A DNA stretch of 6,590 nt from positions 1-6,590 of the forward strand of contig JAFTNE010000026.1 in the NCBI GenBank assembly GCA_017452035.1. Reading direction: 5' to 3'. Position numbers and translations under genes: made by a program. Below are positions 1 through 5,717 of the stretch, in pieces. Under the pieces are notes generated by a model, which saw only the letters and a list, made by a program, of their open reading frames with translations, had not been told where the DNA came from and ran no database searches. Source of the stretch: Clostridia bacterium (GTDB lineage: Bacteria > Bacillota > Clostridia > Christensenellales > CAG-314). The stretch's first letter is position 1. Each line of letters starts with the position of its first letter.

Positions 1-396
1 AACGGCAAGATGGTTAGTGGTGGAACATACACTGCAGCTACTAACTCCGTCATCTCCTGCCGTATCAATTCCACTCTCACAATTGAAAATGGTTACTTCT
101 ACTCAAACTCCTATGGTACAGTAATCTTCACAGAGACAAACAGTACAACTCACATCAAAGGCGGTAAGTTCGAAGCGAAAGAATCTTACAACGGTATGTG
201 GTTTGTACTTGATATTGACGAATCCGAAGAGCAAGCAACAAGAGGTAAGTACGTTATCACTGGTGGCGAATTTGTAAACTACAACCCAGCAAACAGCGCT
301 GGTGACGGCGACTACAAAAACAAGCTCGACTCTGCTAACTACCACTCCATCTACAATGAAGAAACAAGCAGTTACACAGTAAGTGCTCACACACCT
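1..396 (+). other. Right-handed beta-helix-like segment of the giant protein (end of a longer domain)
   Basis: This stretch contains regularly spaced turn motifs, GGTY (residues 4-7), NGYF (27-30), GGKF (51-54) and GGEF (85-88). They alternate with short Thr/Ser/Val/Ile strands. This pattern is typical of pectate-lyase-like parallel beta-helices in large surface proteins. The stretch ends with a Tyr-rich strand and SAHTP just before the first Cys repeat. Because the frame is open at the left edge, this is probably only the last few coils of a longer helix. No catalytic residues can be assigned, so a structural or adhesive role is more likely than an enzymatic one. Confidence 0.6.
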
Positions 397-3300
397 GCTG
401 ATGCAGTAGAGGAAAACAGAGTTGAATCCTCATGCACAGTAGCTGGCTCTTACTACTCCGTTGTTTACTGCCAAGACTGTGGTGTAGAACTCAGTAGAAC
501 AAAAATCGCTCTTGAACTTGCGGCTCACACACTTGTTCATCACGATGCTCAAGCTCCAACATGCGAAAATATCGGTTGGGATGCTTACGACACATGTGAA
601 GAATGTACTTACACAACCTACGTTAAAATTGATGCTCTCGACCACAAACCAGCTGAAACTTGGACAAGTGACGAAAACGGCAAACACTATAAAGAGTGTC
701 TCAACGGCTGTGGTACAAAACTTGACGAAACAGCTTGCTCCGGCACAATGCAATACGATGCAGATAACCACTGGAAAGTTTGCGAATGTGGCTACACATT
801 AGTTGCACAAACAGCACACTCCGGTGGCACAGCAACTTGCACAGATAAGGCAGTTTGCGCAACCTGTAACAACGCTTATGGAAGCATTGACGAAAACGCT
901 CACAGTTGGGATGCTGGCGTTGTAACAACACCTGCAACCTGCACATCCACAGGTGTAAAGACATACACATGTACACACAACGGAAGCCACACCAGACTTG
1001 AAGACGTTGAAATTGATGCTAACGCTCACGCGCCATCCGAAACTTGGACAAGCGTAAACGGCCAACACTACCACGAGTGTGAAAACGGCTGTAACGAAAA
1101 ACTTGACCTTGCAAATTGTGCTGGTGGCACAGCAACCTGTACCGAACCTGCAACTTGCCAAACATGTAATCAAGCTTATGGCAACGCAAACGGCCACAGC
1201 TTTACAAACTACACATCCAACAACGATGCAACTTGCACAGCCGATGGTACCGAAACAGCAAAGTGCGACAACTGTGAAGAAGAAGACACTCGCACAGAGG
1301 AAGGTAGTGCAAACGGTCACAGCACTGTTCACCATGATGCAGTTTCAGCAACATGTACGGAAACTGGTAACAGCGAGTACTGGTCTTGCGAAAATTGCGA
1401 CAAGTTGTTTGCCGACCAAGATGCAACAATCGAAACCACACTCGAAGAGGTTACAATTGACGCAAATGGTCACGATACAGAAAATGTAGAGTGGTCCGTT
1501 GATGAAGAAAACGGCACCCACTACAAAGTATGTAACGAATGTGGCGAAAAAGCAGATGAGGCTAAACACAGCTCTACAGCTAAGCCCGAAAACACCCACA
1601 AAGATTACCATACATTTACTTGTGACACATGTCAAACCAAGTATACCGAAACTCACAATGTATTTGAAGAAGGTTGTGCTAAATGTGACATTCCTGCTCC
1701 TCAAGAGGGTTGGTATCTTGTAACAGATGCAAGCACATTGAAAGCTGGCGATCAAATTGTTATTGTTGCAAGTAATTTTAACTTTGCTATGAGCACAACT
1801 CAAAACAACAATAATCGTGGCCAAGCTGGCATCGCTAAAAATGAAAACGCACTCGGTACATTAAATGATGATGTTCAAATTATTGAGCTTCAAGCTGGTA
1901 ATAAAGAGGGCACATTTGCGTTCTATGTTGATGAACCAGCGAAAGGTTACTTGTACGCGGCAAGTAGTTCCAGTAACCACTTGAAAACTGAAGCATCATT
2001 GAGTGACAATTCAAGTTGGACAATAACTATTGATGCCGAAACGGGTGTTGCTATCATTACAGCTCAAGGATCTTACAGCCGCAATTTGTTGCGCTACAAT
2101 CAAAGTAGTAGCGTGTTCTCTTGCTATGATAAAAATAATAATCAAAAAGATGTTTCCATCTACAGAAATGAAACAAAGGGCTTTGTTTGCAATCACACAA
2201 ACACAACCACAACAACTAATCCTGCAACATGTCTTGAGACAGGTTTGACAGTAGTTACATGTACTTACTGTGGCCACAGTGTTGAAACGGAAATTCCAGC
2301 AACAGGTCACACCGAAGTTGTTGATGCAGCAGTTGCTCCAACTTGTACCGAAACTGGTCTTACCGAAGGTAAACACTGTTCTGTTTGTGGTACAAAAACT
2401 GTTCCACAACAAGAAGTTGCAGCAAGTGGTCACACATTCACAAGACCATCCAATGTTGAAGATAACCACACTCAACACGCACTTGCATGTGCTAATTGTG
2501 ATGCTGTTAGCGACCAATTTGCAGACCACGTTTGGGTAGACCACAAGTGCGTTTGTGGCCATGACGAACCCACAATTGCAATTACAGTTGTAAACAATGC
2601 AATTGATGAAGTTAAGGCAACTTACGAGCTTACTCCAGTAGGCAACTACTACAAAAATGACCAAGTAACGTTGAGCGTTGTAGCTCCACAAGGTTACAAA
2701 GTTAGCGTAACTGCAAATGGTGAACCTATCGAGTTGATTGAGGGCAACTACGAATTTACAGTTACCTCTGCAATTGAGTTCCAAATCACATTGGAAGAAG
2801 AAACCTGCAACCACGTTTGGGGCGCCCCCGAAAATGTAGACAGTGCCGATTCTCACAAGATTTCATGTACACTCTGCGATGAGTACTACAACGAAGGCCA
2901 CGACTTTGTAGCAAAGGAAATCGCTGATGATGACAGCAACCACAACCTTGTGTGTGCTTGTGGCTATACAACAACAGCTGAACACAATTATGGCGAAGTA
3001 GAACAACACAACGATACCCACCATAAACAAGTTTGTGAAGATTGTGAACATATCAAGACCGTTGAACACAGCTTTGGCGAGTGGTCAAGTGTTGATGCCG
3101 AGCAACACTCACACACCTGTTCCGTTTGTGAACAAGTTGTAAAAGCTAACCATACAATTGAAGAACATGATGCACAATCTGCAACATGCGAAGATATTGG
3201 CTGGAATGCTTACGAAGAATGTGCTGACTGTAACTACACAACTTACAGCGAAATTCCAGCAACAGGTCATAGCTATGGCGAGTGGACAACAACAACCCCT

Positions 3301-4875
3301 GCAACTTGCACAACAGCAGGTGAAAAAACTCGCACTTGCGCAAATGATGCAAACCACAAGGAAACAGAAGCTATTCCAGCAACAGGACACCAAGTAGAAA
3401 ATAATGTATGCAAAGTTTGTCATGAAATCTTTGCTTGGGTAGCAACAGACCTTGCTAATATCAAGTCTACAGATGTTGTAGTTATTGTTTATAGCAAGGA
3501 CGGCACTTCATGGGCAATTAGTAACGACAAGGGTGGTTCTACTGCACCTACAGCAGTGGTAGTAAAAACTGCTGATGGCAAAATTACTGAAGACATTGCT
3601 GAAAATATCAAGTGGAATATCACAAATGAAAATGGCACATTGACTATCTATGTTAACGGCACAACTGAAACATGGCTCTACTGCACAAACTCCAATAATG
3701 GTGTTCGCGTAGGAACAAATGAAAACAAAGCATTTACTATTGATGCCGAATCTGGATATCTCAAGAATACTGCAACAAGTCGTTATGTAGGTGTATATAT
3801 AACAAACCCGGATGTTCGTTGTTACGACAACACAACAGGTAACACGGCAGGTCAAACCCTTGCCTTCTACACACTGGCAGGCACTGGTAAAATTCAATGT
3901 CAACACGAAAACACAACCGAAACAACAGTTGATGCAACTTGTACAGTTGCAGGTAGCACAACTGTAACTTGTGATGATTGTGGCGATACTATCAGCACGA
4001 CTGAAATTCCAGCAGGTCACAAGTACGAGTCAGTTGTAACAGATCCAACATGCGAAGATGATGGTTACACAACTCACACATGTTCTGTTTGTGGCGACAA
4101 CTACACCGATAATCCAACTGATGCTACTGGTCACAAGGATGAAAATGACGACAAAATTTGTGATGTTTGTGAAGCTGAAGTTGCTTGCGTTCACGTTTGG
4201 GGCGAAGTTCAAGCCCACGATGCAGATGACCATAAGTATCAATGTGCCAAGTGTTTGGTAGAGTTCCTATATGAAGCACATACAGAAAATGCTGGCGTTA
4301 TTACAAGTGAAGCAACTTGCGTAAGCAATGGTGTGAAGACATATAGCTGTACAAAATGTGAAGCAGTGATGAGAACTGAAATAATTCTTGCCACAGGAGA
4401 ACACACCTATGTTGATGGAGCCTGCACAGGATGTGGAGCAGTTGAACCAACGTTGACCCCAAAAACTTACTCTTACACATTTACAGCAAAACAATGGTCT
4501 GCAAATGGAGACACGACGCTTAATAATGTCAAGTGGACACTTGCAGGTGATGGTGGATATTGGGGATATGATGGAACGAAAGGTCAACAACTTGGTTCTG
4601 GTGGCTCCCCATACAAGAGCATGACTCTTACATCTGCATCATTTAGCAATGTAACCAAGATTGTTATCAACACATCTGGTGCAAGTAGTGTAAACGCGTC
4701 ATTTGTAGTTACAGTAGGTGGAACAAAAGTGGGTGATTCAACTACAATCACAACAACAGCTACAAGTTATAAATTTAATGTAACAGGTCTTTCTGGTCCT
4801 ATCGTGTTCCAATACACACAAACTAGCAGTAAGGCTATCTACATCAAATCTATCTCCGTAGATTACGCTGAATAA
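1..4875 (+). CDS. Giant modular Cys/His-rich repeat protein, probably surface or secreted (5' partial)
   Basis: The frame is open from base 1 (Asn-Gly-Lys before the Met at 10), so the true start and any signal peptide lie upstream; 1624 residues are visible, ending at TAA 4873-4875. Counting from the Met at 10, the order is: beta-helix-like stretch (to ~129), Cys array A (138-560), module M1 (567-721), Cys array B (727-854), InlB-B-like module (855-931), Cys array C (933-1140), module M2 (1141-1290), Cys array D (1297-1480) and a beta-rich terminal domain (1481-1621). The composition is rich in Thr, Asn, Asp, Glu, Cys and His, with no hydrophobic membrane segment. The C-terminus has no LPxTG motif, hydrophobic stretch or basic tail. 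Similar Cys-rich repeat proteins are familiar from gut Firmicutes, where their function is generally unknown. A role in adhesion or in glycan or metal binding is inference. No catalytic motif was recognised. Confidence 0.93.
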   Translation, partial: NGKMVSGGTYTAATNSVISCRINSTLTIENGYFYSNSYGTVIFTETNSTTHIKGGKFEAKESYNGMWFVLDIDESEEQATRGKYVITGGEFVNYNPANSAGDGDYKNKLDSANYHSIYNEETSSYTVSAHTPADAVEENRVESSCTVAGSYYSVVYCQDCGVELSRTKIALELAAHTLVHHDAQAPTCENIGWDAYDTCEECTYTTYVKIDALDHKPAETWTSDENGKHYKECLNGCGTKLDETACSGTMQYDADNHWKVCECGYTLVAQTAHSGGTATCTDKAVCATCNNAYGSIDENAHSWDAGVVTTPATCTSTGVKTYTCTHNGSHTRLEDVEIDANAHAPSETWTSVNGQHYHECENGCNEKLDLANCAGGTATCTEPATCQTCNQAYGNANGHSFTNYTSNNDATCTADGTETAKCDNCEEEDTRTEEGSANGHSTVHHDAVSATCTETGNSEYWSCENCDKLFADQDATIETTLEEVTIDANGHDTENVEWSVDEENGTHYKVCNECGEKADEAKHSSTAKPENTHKDYHTFTCDTCQTKYTETHNVFEEGCAKCDIPAPQEGWYLVTDASTLKAGDQIVIVASNFNFAMSTTQNNNNRGQAGIAKNENALGTLNDDVQIIELQAGNKEGTFAFYVDEPAKGYLYAASSSSNHLKTEASLSDNSSWTITIDAETGVAIITAQGSYSRNLLRYNQSSSVFSCYDKNNNQKDVSIYRNETKGFVCNHTNTTTTTNPATCLETGLTVVTCTYCGHSVETEIPATGHTEVVDAAVAPTCTETGLTEGKHCSVCGTKTVPQQEVAASGHTFTRPSNVEDNHTQHALACANCDAVSDQFADHVWVDHKCVCGHDEPTIAITVVNNAIDEVKATYELTPVGNYYKNDQVTLSVVAPQGYKVSVTANGEPIELIEGNYEFTVTSAIEFQITLEEETCNHVWGAPENVDSADSHKISCTLCDEYYNEGHDFVAKEIADDDSNHNLVCACGYTTTAEHNYGEVEQHNDTHHKQVCEDCEHIKTVEHSFGEWSSVDAEQHSHTCSVCEQVVKANHTIEEHDAQSATCEDIGWNAYEECADCNYTTYSEIPATGHSYGEWTTTTPATCTTAGEKTRTCANDANHKETEAIPATGHQVENNVCKVCHEIFAWVATDLANIKSTDVVVIVYSKDGTSWAISNDKGGSTAPTAVVVKTADGKITEDIAENIKWNITNENGTLTIYVNGTTETWLYCTNSNNGVRVGTNENKAFTIDAESGYLKNTATSRYVGVYITNPDVRCYDNTTGNTAGQTLAFYTLAGTGKIQCQHENTTETTVDATCTVAGSTTVTCDDCGDTISTTEIPAGHKYESVVTDPTCEDDGYTTHTCSVCGDNYTDNPTDATGHKDENDDKICDVCEAEVACVHVWGEVQAHDADDHKYQCAKCLVEFLYEAHTENAGVITSEATCVSNGVKTYSCTKCEAVMRTEIILATGEHTYVDGACTGCGAVEPTLTPKTYSYTFTAKQWSANGDTTLNNVKWTLAGDGGYWGYDGTKGQQLGSGGSPYKSMTLTSASFSNVTKIVINTSGASSVNASFVVTVGGTKVGDSTTITTTATSYKFNVTGLSGPIVFQYTQTSSKAIYIKSISVDYAE
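541..645 (+). repeat. Long-range duplicated Cys unit, copy 1
   Basis: This 35-residue type 1 unit (residues 178-212, beginning HDAQ and containing the rare IGW-x-AY signature) aligns without gaps to residues 1053-1087, with 21 of 35 identical by hand count. Most other type 1 units have G-x-x-x-Y or a similar string in place of IGWxAY. These two are therefore closer to each other than to their neighbours, although about 875 residues apart. A third, partial relative starts at residue 438 (HSTVHHDAVSATC). Confidence 0.85.
643..903 (+). repeat. Higher-order direct repeat, copy 1 (type 2 plus type 3 block)
   Basis: Residues 212-298 carry ETWTS, then HYKEC-LNGC and KLDE, then a short CxCG unit, and then GGTATCT...TCNNAYG. 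The same order of motifs returns at residues 340-396 in a shorter form that lacks the CxCG unit. Copy 1 and copy 2 are separated by one type 1 unit (308-340). This indicates duplication of a multi-unit block and not only of single units. Confidence 0.75.
1027..1197 (+). repeat. Higher-order direct repeat, copy 2 (type 2 plus type 3 block)
   Basis: Residues 340-396 repeat the ETWTS, HYHEC-ENGC, NEKLD and GGTATCT...TCNQAYG order of the block at 643-903. Here the type 2 and type 3 units are directly joined, with the Cys of LANC (370) at the junction. The CxCG unit seen in copy 1 is absent. It was either deleted here or inserted in copy 1. Confidence 0.75.
1708..2172 (+). other. Module M1, beta-rich domain (first of two paralogous copies)
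   Basis: Residues ~567-721 begin with W-Y-L-V-T-D, then LKAGDQIVIV. They continue through a poorly conserved Asn/Ser-rich middle, a KGYLYA strand, a W-x-I-T-I-D segment and an R-N-L-L-R-Y-N segment. They end with F-S-C-Y-D and S-I-Y. The same order of landmarks is found at residues 1141-1290. Domains of this style occur in large surface or nuclease-associated proteins of gut bacteria. I do not recognise a named family with certainty. It has almost no cysteine (only Cys705), in contrast to the flanking arrays. Codon choice here shifts to AAT and TTG compared with the AAC- and CTC-rich upstream part. Confidence 0.65.
2188..2571 (+). repeat. Cys/His repeat array B
   Basis: Residues 727-854. The array opens with a CNH cap (Cys727-x-His729). 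It has two type 1 units (738-767 ending IPATGH; 776-808 ending ASGH), one type 2 unit (808-840, H-x13-H-x3-C-x2-C type) and a closing short CVCG unit (847-850). Opening with CxH and closing with a short CxxC or CxC unit is shared with arrays C and D. This suggests that each array is a self-contained folded string. Confidence 0.8.
2572..2802 (+). other. InlB B-repeat-like beta module
   Basis: Residues ~855-931 show the pattern of bacterial InlB-B/Flg_new-like repeats. A strand leads into NYYKNDQVTLSV, then a P-x-G-Y-K-V turn, an NGEPI loop, and finally NYEFTVTSAIEFQITLEE. The usual G-D-x-V-T-L-x-A-x-P-x-x-G-Y core is recognisable as N-D-Q-V-T-L-S-V-V-A-P-Q-G-Y. It has no cysteines. Such modules are spacers or adhesive domains in surface proteins. 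It is present once here, between arrays B and C. Confidence 0.6.
2806..3429 (+). repeat. Cys/His repeat array C
   Basis: Residues 933-1140. A CNH cap opens the array (Cys933-x-His935). Four consecutive type 2 units follow (935-964, 964-992, 992-1020, 1020-1048), each starting at the His that ends the previous one. Two type 1 units come next: 1057-1087, and 1097-1127, in which CxxC is replaced by C-x5-H (Cys1110, His1116). A short CKVCH cap closes the array (1134-1138). The regular 28-29 residue pitch of the type 2 run is the clearest tandem array in the protein. Confidence 0.85.
3166..3270 (+). repeat. Long-range duplicated Cys unit, copy 2
   Basis: Residues 1053-1087 (HDAQ...IGWNAY...IPATGH) are the partner of residues 178-212. 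The copy is gapless, and its differences are mostly conservative (D/N, D/E) plus the C-terminal exchange of DALDH for PATGH. The IPATGH ending matches its local neighbours in arrays B and C. This fits local homogenisation or recombination between units after duplication. Confidence 0.85.
3430..3879 (+). other. Module M2, beta-rich domain (second of two paralogous copies)
   Basis: Residues ~1141-1290 share M1's landmarks in the same order. These are W-V-A-T-D with an I-K-S-T-D-V-V-V-I-V strand, N-I-K-W-N-I, W-L-Y, F-T-I-D-A-E-S-G, R-Y-V-G-V-Y, V-R-C-Y-D (compare F-S-C-Y-D in M1) and a final L-A-F-Y. The middle part is too divergent to align by eye. The Cys in the CYD motif is kept in both copies and looks like part of this domain, not of the Cys arrays. 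Function is unknown; a ligand-binding or structural role is a guess. Confidence 0.65.
3898..4449 (+). repeat. Cys/His repeat array D
   Basis: Residues 1297-1480. The array opens with a CQH cap (1297-1299). It has two type 1 units (1308-1337, with the ending shortened to IPAGH, and 1345-1375) and a short CDVC cap (1384-1387). A second CVH cap (1393-1395) then starts a type 2 unit (1395-1423) and a last type 1 unit (1434-1465), and a CTGCG cap (1472-1476) closes it. It therefore reads as two arrays joined head to tail. Confidence 0.85.
4450..4872 (+). other. C-terminal beta-rich, carbohydrate-binding-like domain
   Basis: Residues 1481-1621 contain no cysteine. The domain starts with YSYTFTAKQWSANG, then LNNVKWTLAGDGGYWGYD, a GSGGSPYKSMTLTS loop, a strand reading KIVINTSGAS, a VTVGGTKVG hairpin, and ends IVFQYTQTSSKAIYIKSISVDYAE. 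The strand order and the ending (aromatic, then SSKAIYIKSI) fit a jelly-roll domain like those attached to secreted enzymes and surface proteins of gut bacteria. A carbohydrate-binding function is inferred from this resemblance only. The protein ends right after the final strand, with no anchor sequence. Confidence 0.6.
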
Positions 4876-4892
4876 CCCCCATCATTCCAACC

Positions 4893-4925
4893 AAAAAAAG
4901 GCCTGCCATTTGGAAGGTCTTTTTT
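4893..4925 (+). terminator. Rho-independent terminator of the giant gene
   Basis: Seventeen bases after the TAA, a stem pairs GGCCTGCC (4900-4907) with GGAAGGTC (4912-4919), with one G:A mismatch, one G:T wobble and an ATTT loop. An A-run at 4893-4899 pairs with a T-run at 4920-4925. The six-T tail fits a + strand terminator. The symmetrical A-run could let it work weakly in the other direction. Confidence 0.8.
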
Positions 4926-4948
4926 GCGCGCAAAATCTTTTGTGTATC

Positions 4949-4979
4949 AAAAAAGGGCGAACAAATTGTTCGTCCTTTT
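4949..4979 (-). terminator. Rho-independent terminator of surE (possibly bidirectional)
   Basis: The arms GGGCGAAC (4955-4962) and GTTCGTCC (4968-4975) pair with a single G:T wobble around an AAATT loop. They are extended by A4949-4954 against T4976-4979. Read on the - strand, the hairpin lies 15 bases after the surE stop codon and ends in six T residues. The four Ts on the + strand side could also catch read-through from the giant gene. Confidence 0.8.
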
Positions 4980-4994
4980 GTCATTGTCAATTTT

Positions 4995-5717
4995 TTATTT
5001 CAAATTTTTGTATGCCAGCTCAAAAGCTTGTCGGTCATCACGCTTGATAGACAGTGGGCAAACACTCACGTAGCCACTGATGGTTGTGTCGGTATCCACT
5101 GTCAAATCGCCTTTGTTAACGTGTATGCAGTAGCCGTTTTGTTGGTAGTGTGTGTCGTCAAGTTTGTCGAAACTATCTGTAAAGTAGGCATCCCCTTGGC
5201 GTGTTAGGCAAATGCCTTTGGGGTCAAGTGGGATGTTTACGTTGTAAAGGTCGGCATAGTCAAACAGGTTGTTTTGTTGGATGAACTGCCAAATCTCGTC
5301 CAAATGCTCGGCAACTTGGCTAAACGTACTTGGGTCGGTAGAAAAGGCAATTGCCTTGATGCTACGTAGCTTTGCCTCGAAAATACATCCACAAGTGCCA
5401 CTGTAAAGGATGTCTTCGCCCAAGTTGAAACCACGGTTTACGCCGGAAAGAACCAAGTCGTAGGTGGTTTTGAGTCCCAGTGTTGCAAAGCGAACGCAGT
5501 CCACAGGGGTGCTATCCACAGCGTATGCAGTAACACCGGGCATATAGTCTACCTTGCGCACTTCAATGGGGTCGTGGATGTTTATTGCGTGAGATTTTGC
5601 ACTTTGTTGAAGGGCTGGTGCAGCAACTGTCACTTCGCCAAGTTTTGTTGCCCACTCAACCAAAATGCGCAAGCCAACGCTTTCTATTCCGTCGTCGTTA
5701 GCAACCAAAATTCTCAT
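4995..5717 (-). CDS. surE: 5'/3'-nucleotidase SurE
   Basis: SurE is a divalent-metal-dependent phosphatase that converts nucleoside 5'- and 3'-monophosphates to nucleosides, often with some exopolyphosphatase activity, in the cytoplasm. The protein is 240 residues, normal for the family. The N-terminus MRILVANDDG carries the metal-binding Asp8-Asp9, and QQSAKSHAI supplies Ser39. Further family motifs are DSTPVDCVRFA (~68-78; most members have GTPxDCV), SGVNRGFNLGEDI (Asn94, metal ligand) and YSGTCGCIFEA (~105-115; most members have YSGTVGAA). ATG 5717 is preferred over the in-frame TTG at 5723. It gives the standard MRIL start, overlaps the nrnA stop by 4 bases (ATGA), and has a GAGGG site 6 bases upstream. 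It is probably co-transcribed with and coupled to nrnA. Confidence 0.95.
   Translation of the reverse strand: MRILVANDDGIESVGLRILVEWATKLGEVTVAAPALQQSAKSHAINIHDPIEVRKVDYMPGVTAYAVDSTPVDCVRFATLGLKTTYDLVLSGVNRGFNLGEDILYSGTCGCIFEAKLRSIKAIAFSTDPSTFSQVAEHLDEIWQFIQQNNLFDYADLYNVNIPLDPKGICLTRQGDAYFTDSFDKLDDTHYQQNGYCIHVNKGDLTVDTDTTISGYVSVCPLSIKRDDRQAFELAYKNLK

Larger units (their letters stand above)
421..1689 (+). repeat. Cys/His repeat array A (about a dozen units)
   Basis: This is the largest of four arrays (residues ~138-560). Three unit types recur. Type 1 is [PA]TC-x-x-x-G-...-C-x2-C-...-GH, of 30-43 residues, starting near residues 140, 182, 308, 406 and 446. Type 2 is H-...-W-...-H-x3-C-x2/3-C-...-H/C, at about 212-243, 340-370 and 488-520, with shortened forms at 248-270 and 530-559. 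Type 3 is GGTATCT-x2-A-x-C-x-TCN-x-AYG, at 272-298 and 372-396. The array closes with a short CAKCD cap at 556-560. The spacing of Cys and His suggests small metal-binding beads, but disulfides cannot be excluded from sequence alone. Confidence 0.85.

Noticed and set aside
10..12. ATG at 10 as the true start of the giant protein.
   Set aside because: The frame continues to base 1 without a stop, the preceding N-G-K fits a beta-helix strand, and there is no ribosome site or signal peptide after it.
2011..2856. Long antisense open frame (281 codons) opposite the giant gene, with several similar ones elsewhere on the - strand (for example 799-1335 and 3508-4020).
   Set aside because: The sense strand is rich in ACA, AAC, CAC and GCA codons and rarely has TTA, CTA or TCA in the matching phase, so the complement stays open by composition. 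The antisense products are unnatural Cys/Val/Phe-rich strings, and no ribosome site was seen.
421..4449. CRISPR array or non-coding tandem repeats.
   Set aside because: Repeats are in frame, diverged at the DNA level, of varying length and coding. There are no identical repeats with unique spacers. The longest exact repeat I noticed is about 20 bases, around the IPATGH codons at 2290-2309 and 3250-3269.
4922..4935. Perfect 14-base palindrome TTTTGCGCGCAAAA, with a related TTGCGCGCAA near 6562-6571.
   Set aside because: The first overlaps the terminator T-run and the second is within nrnA codons (L-R-A-T). Two occurrences with no shared context look like chance, not an operator.
5714..5716. 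TGA read as Trp (mycoplasma-type code).
   Set aside because: TGA ends nrnA exactly at the ATGA overlap with surE. Trp in all three genes is TGG where I checked, and no in-frame TGA occurs in the giant gene.
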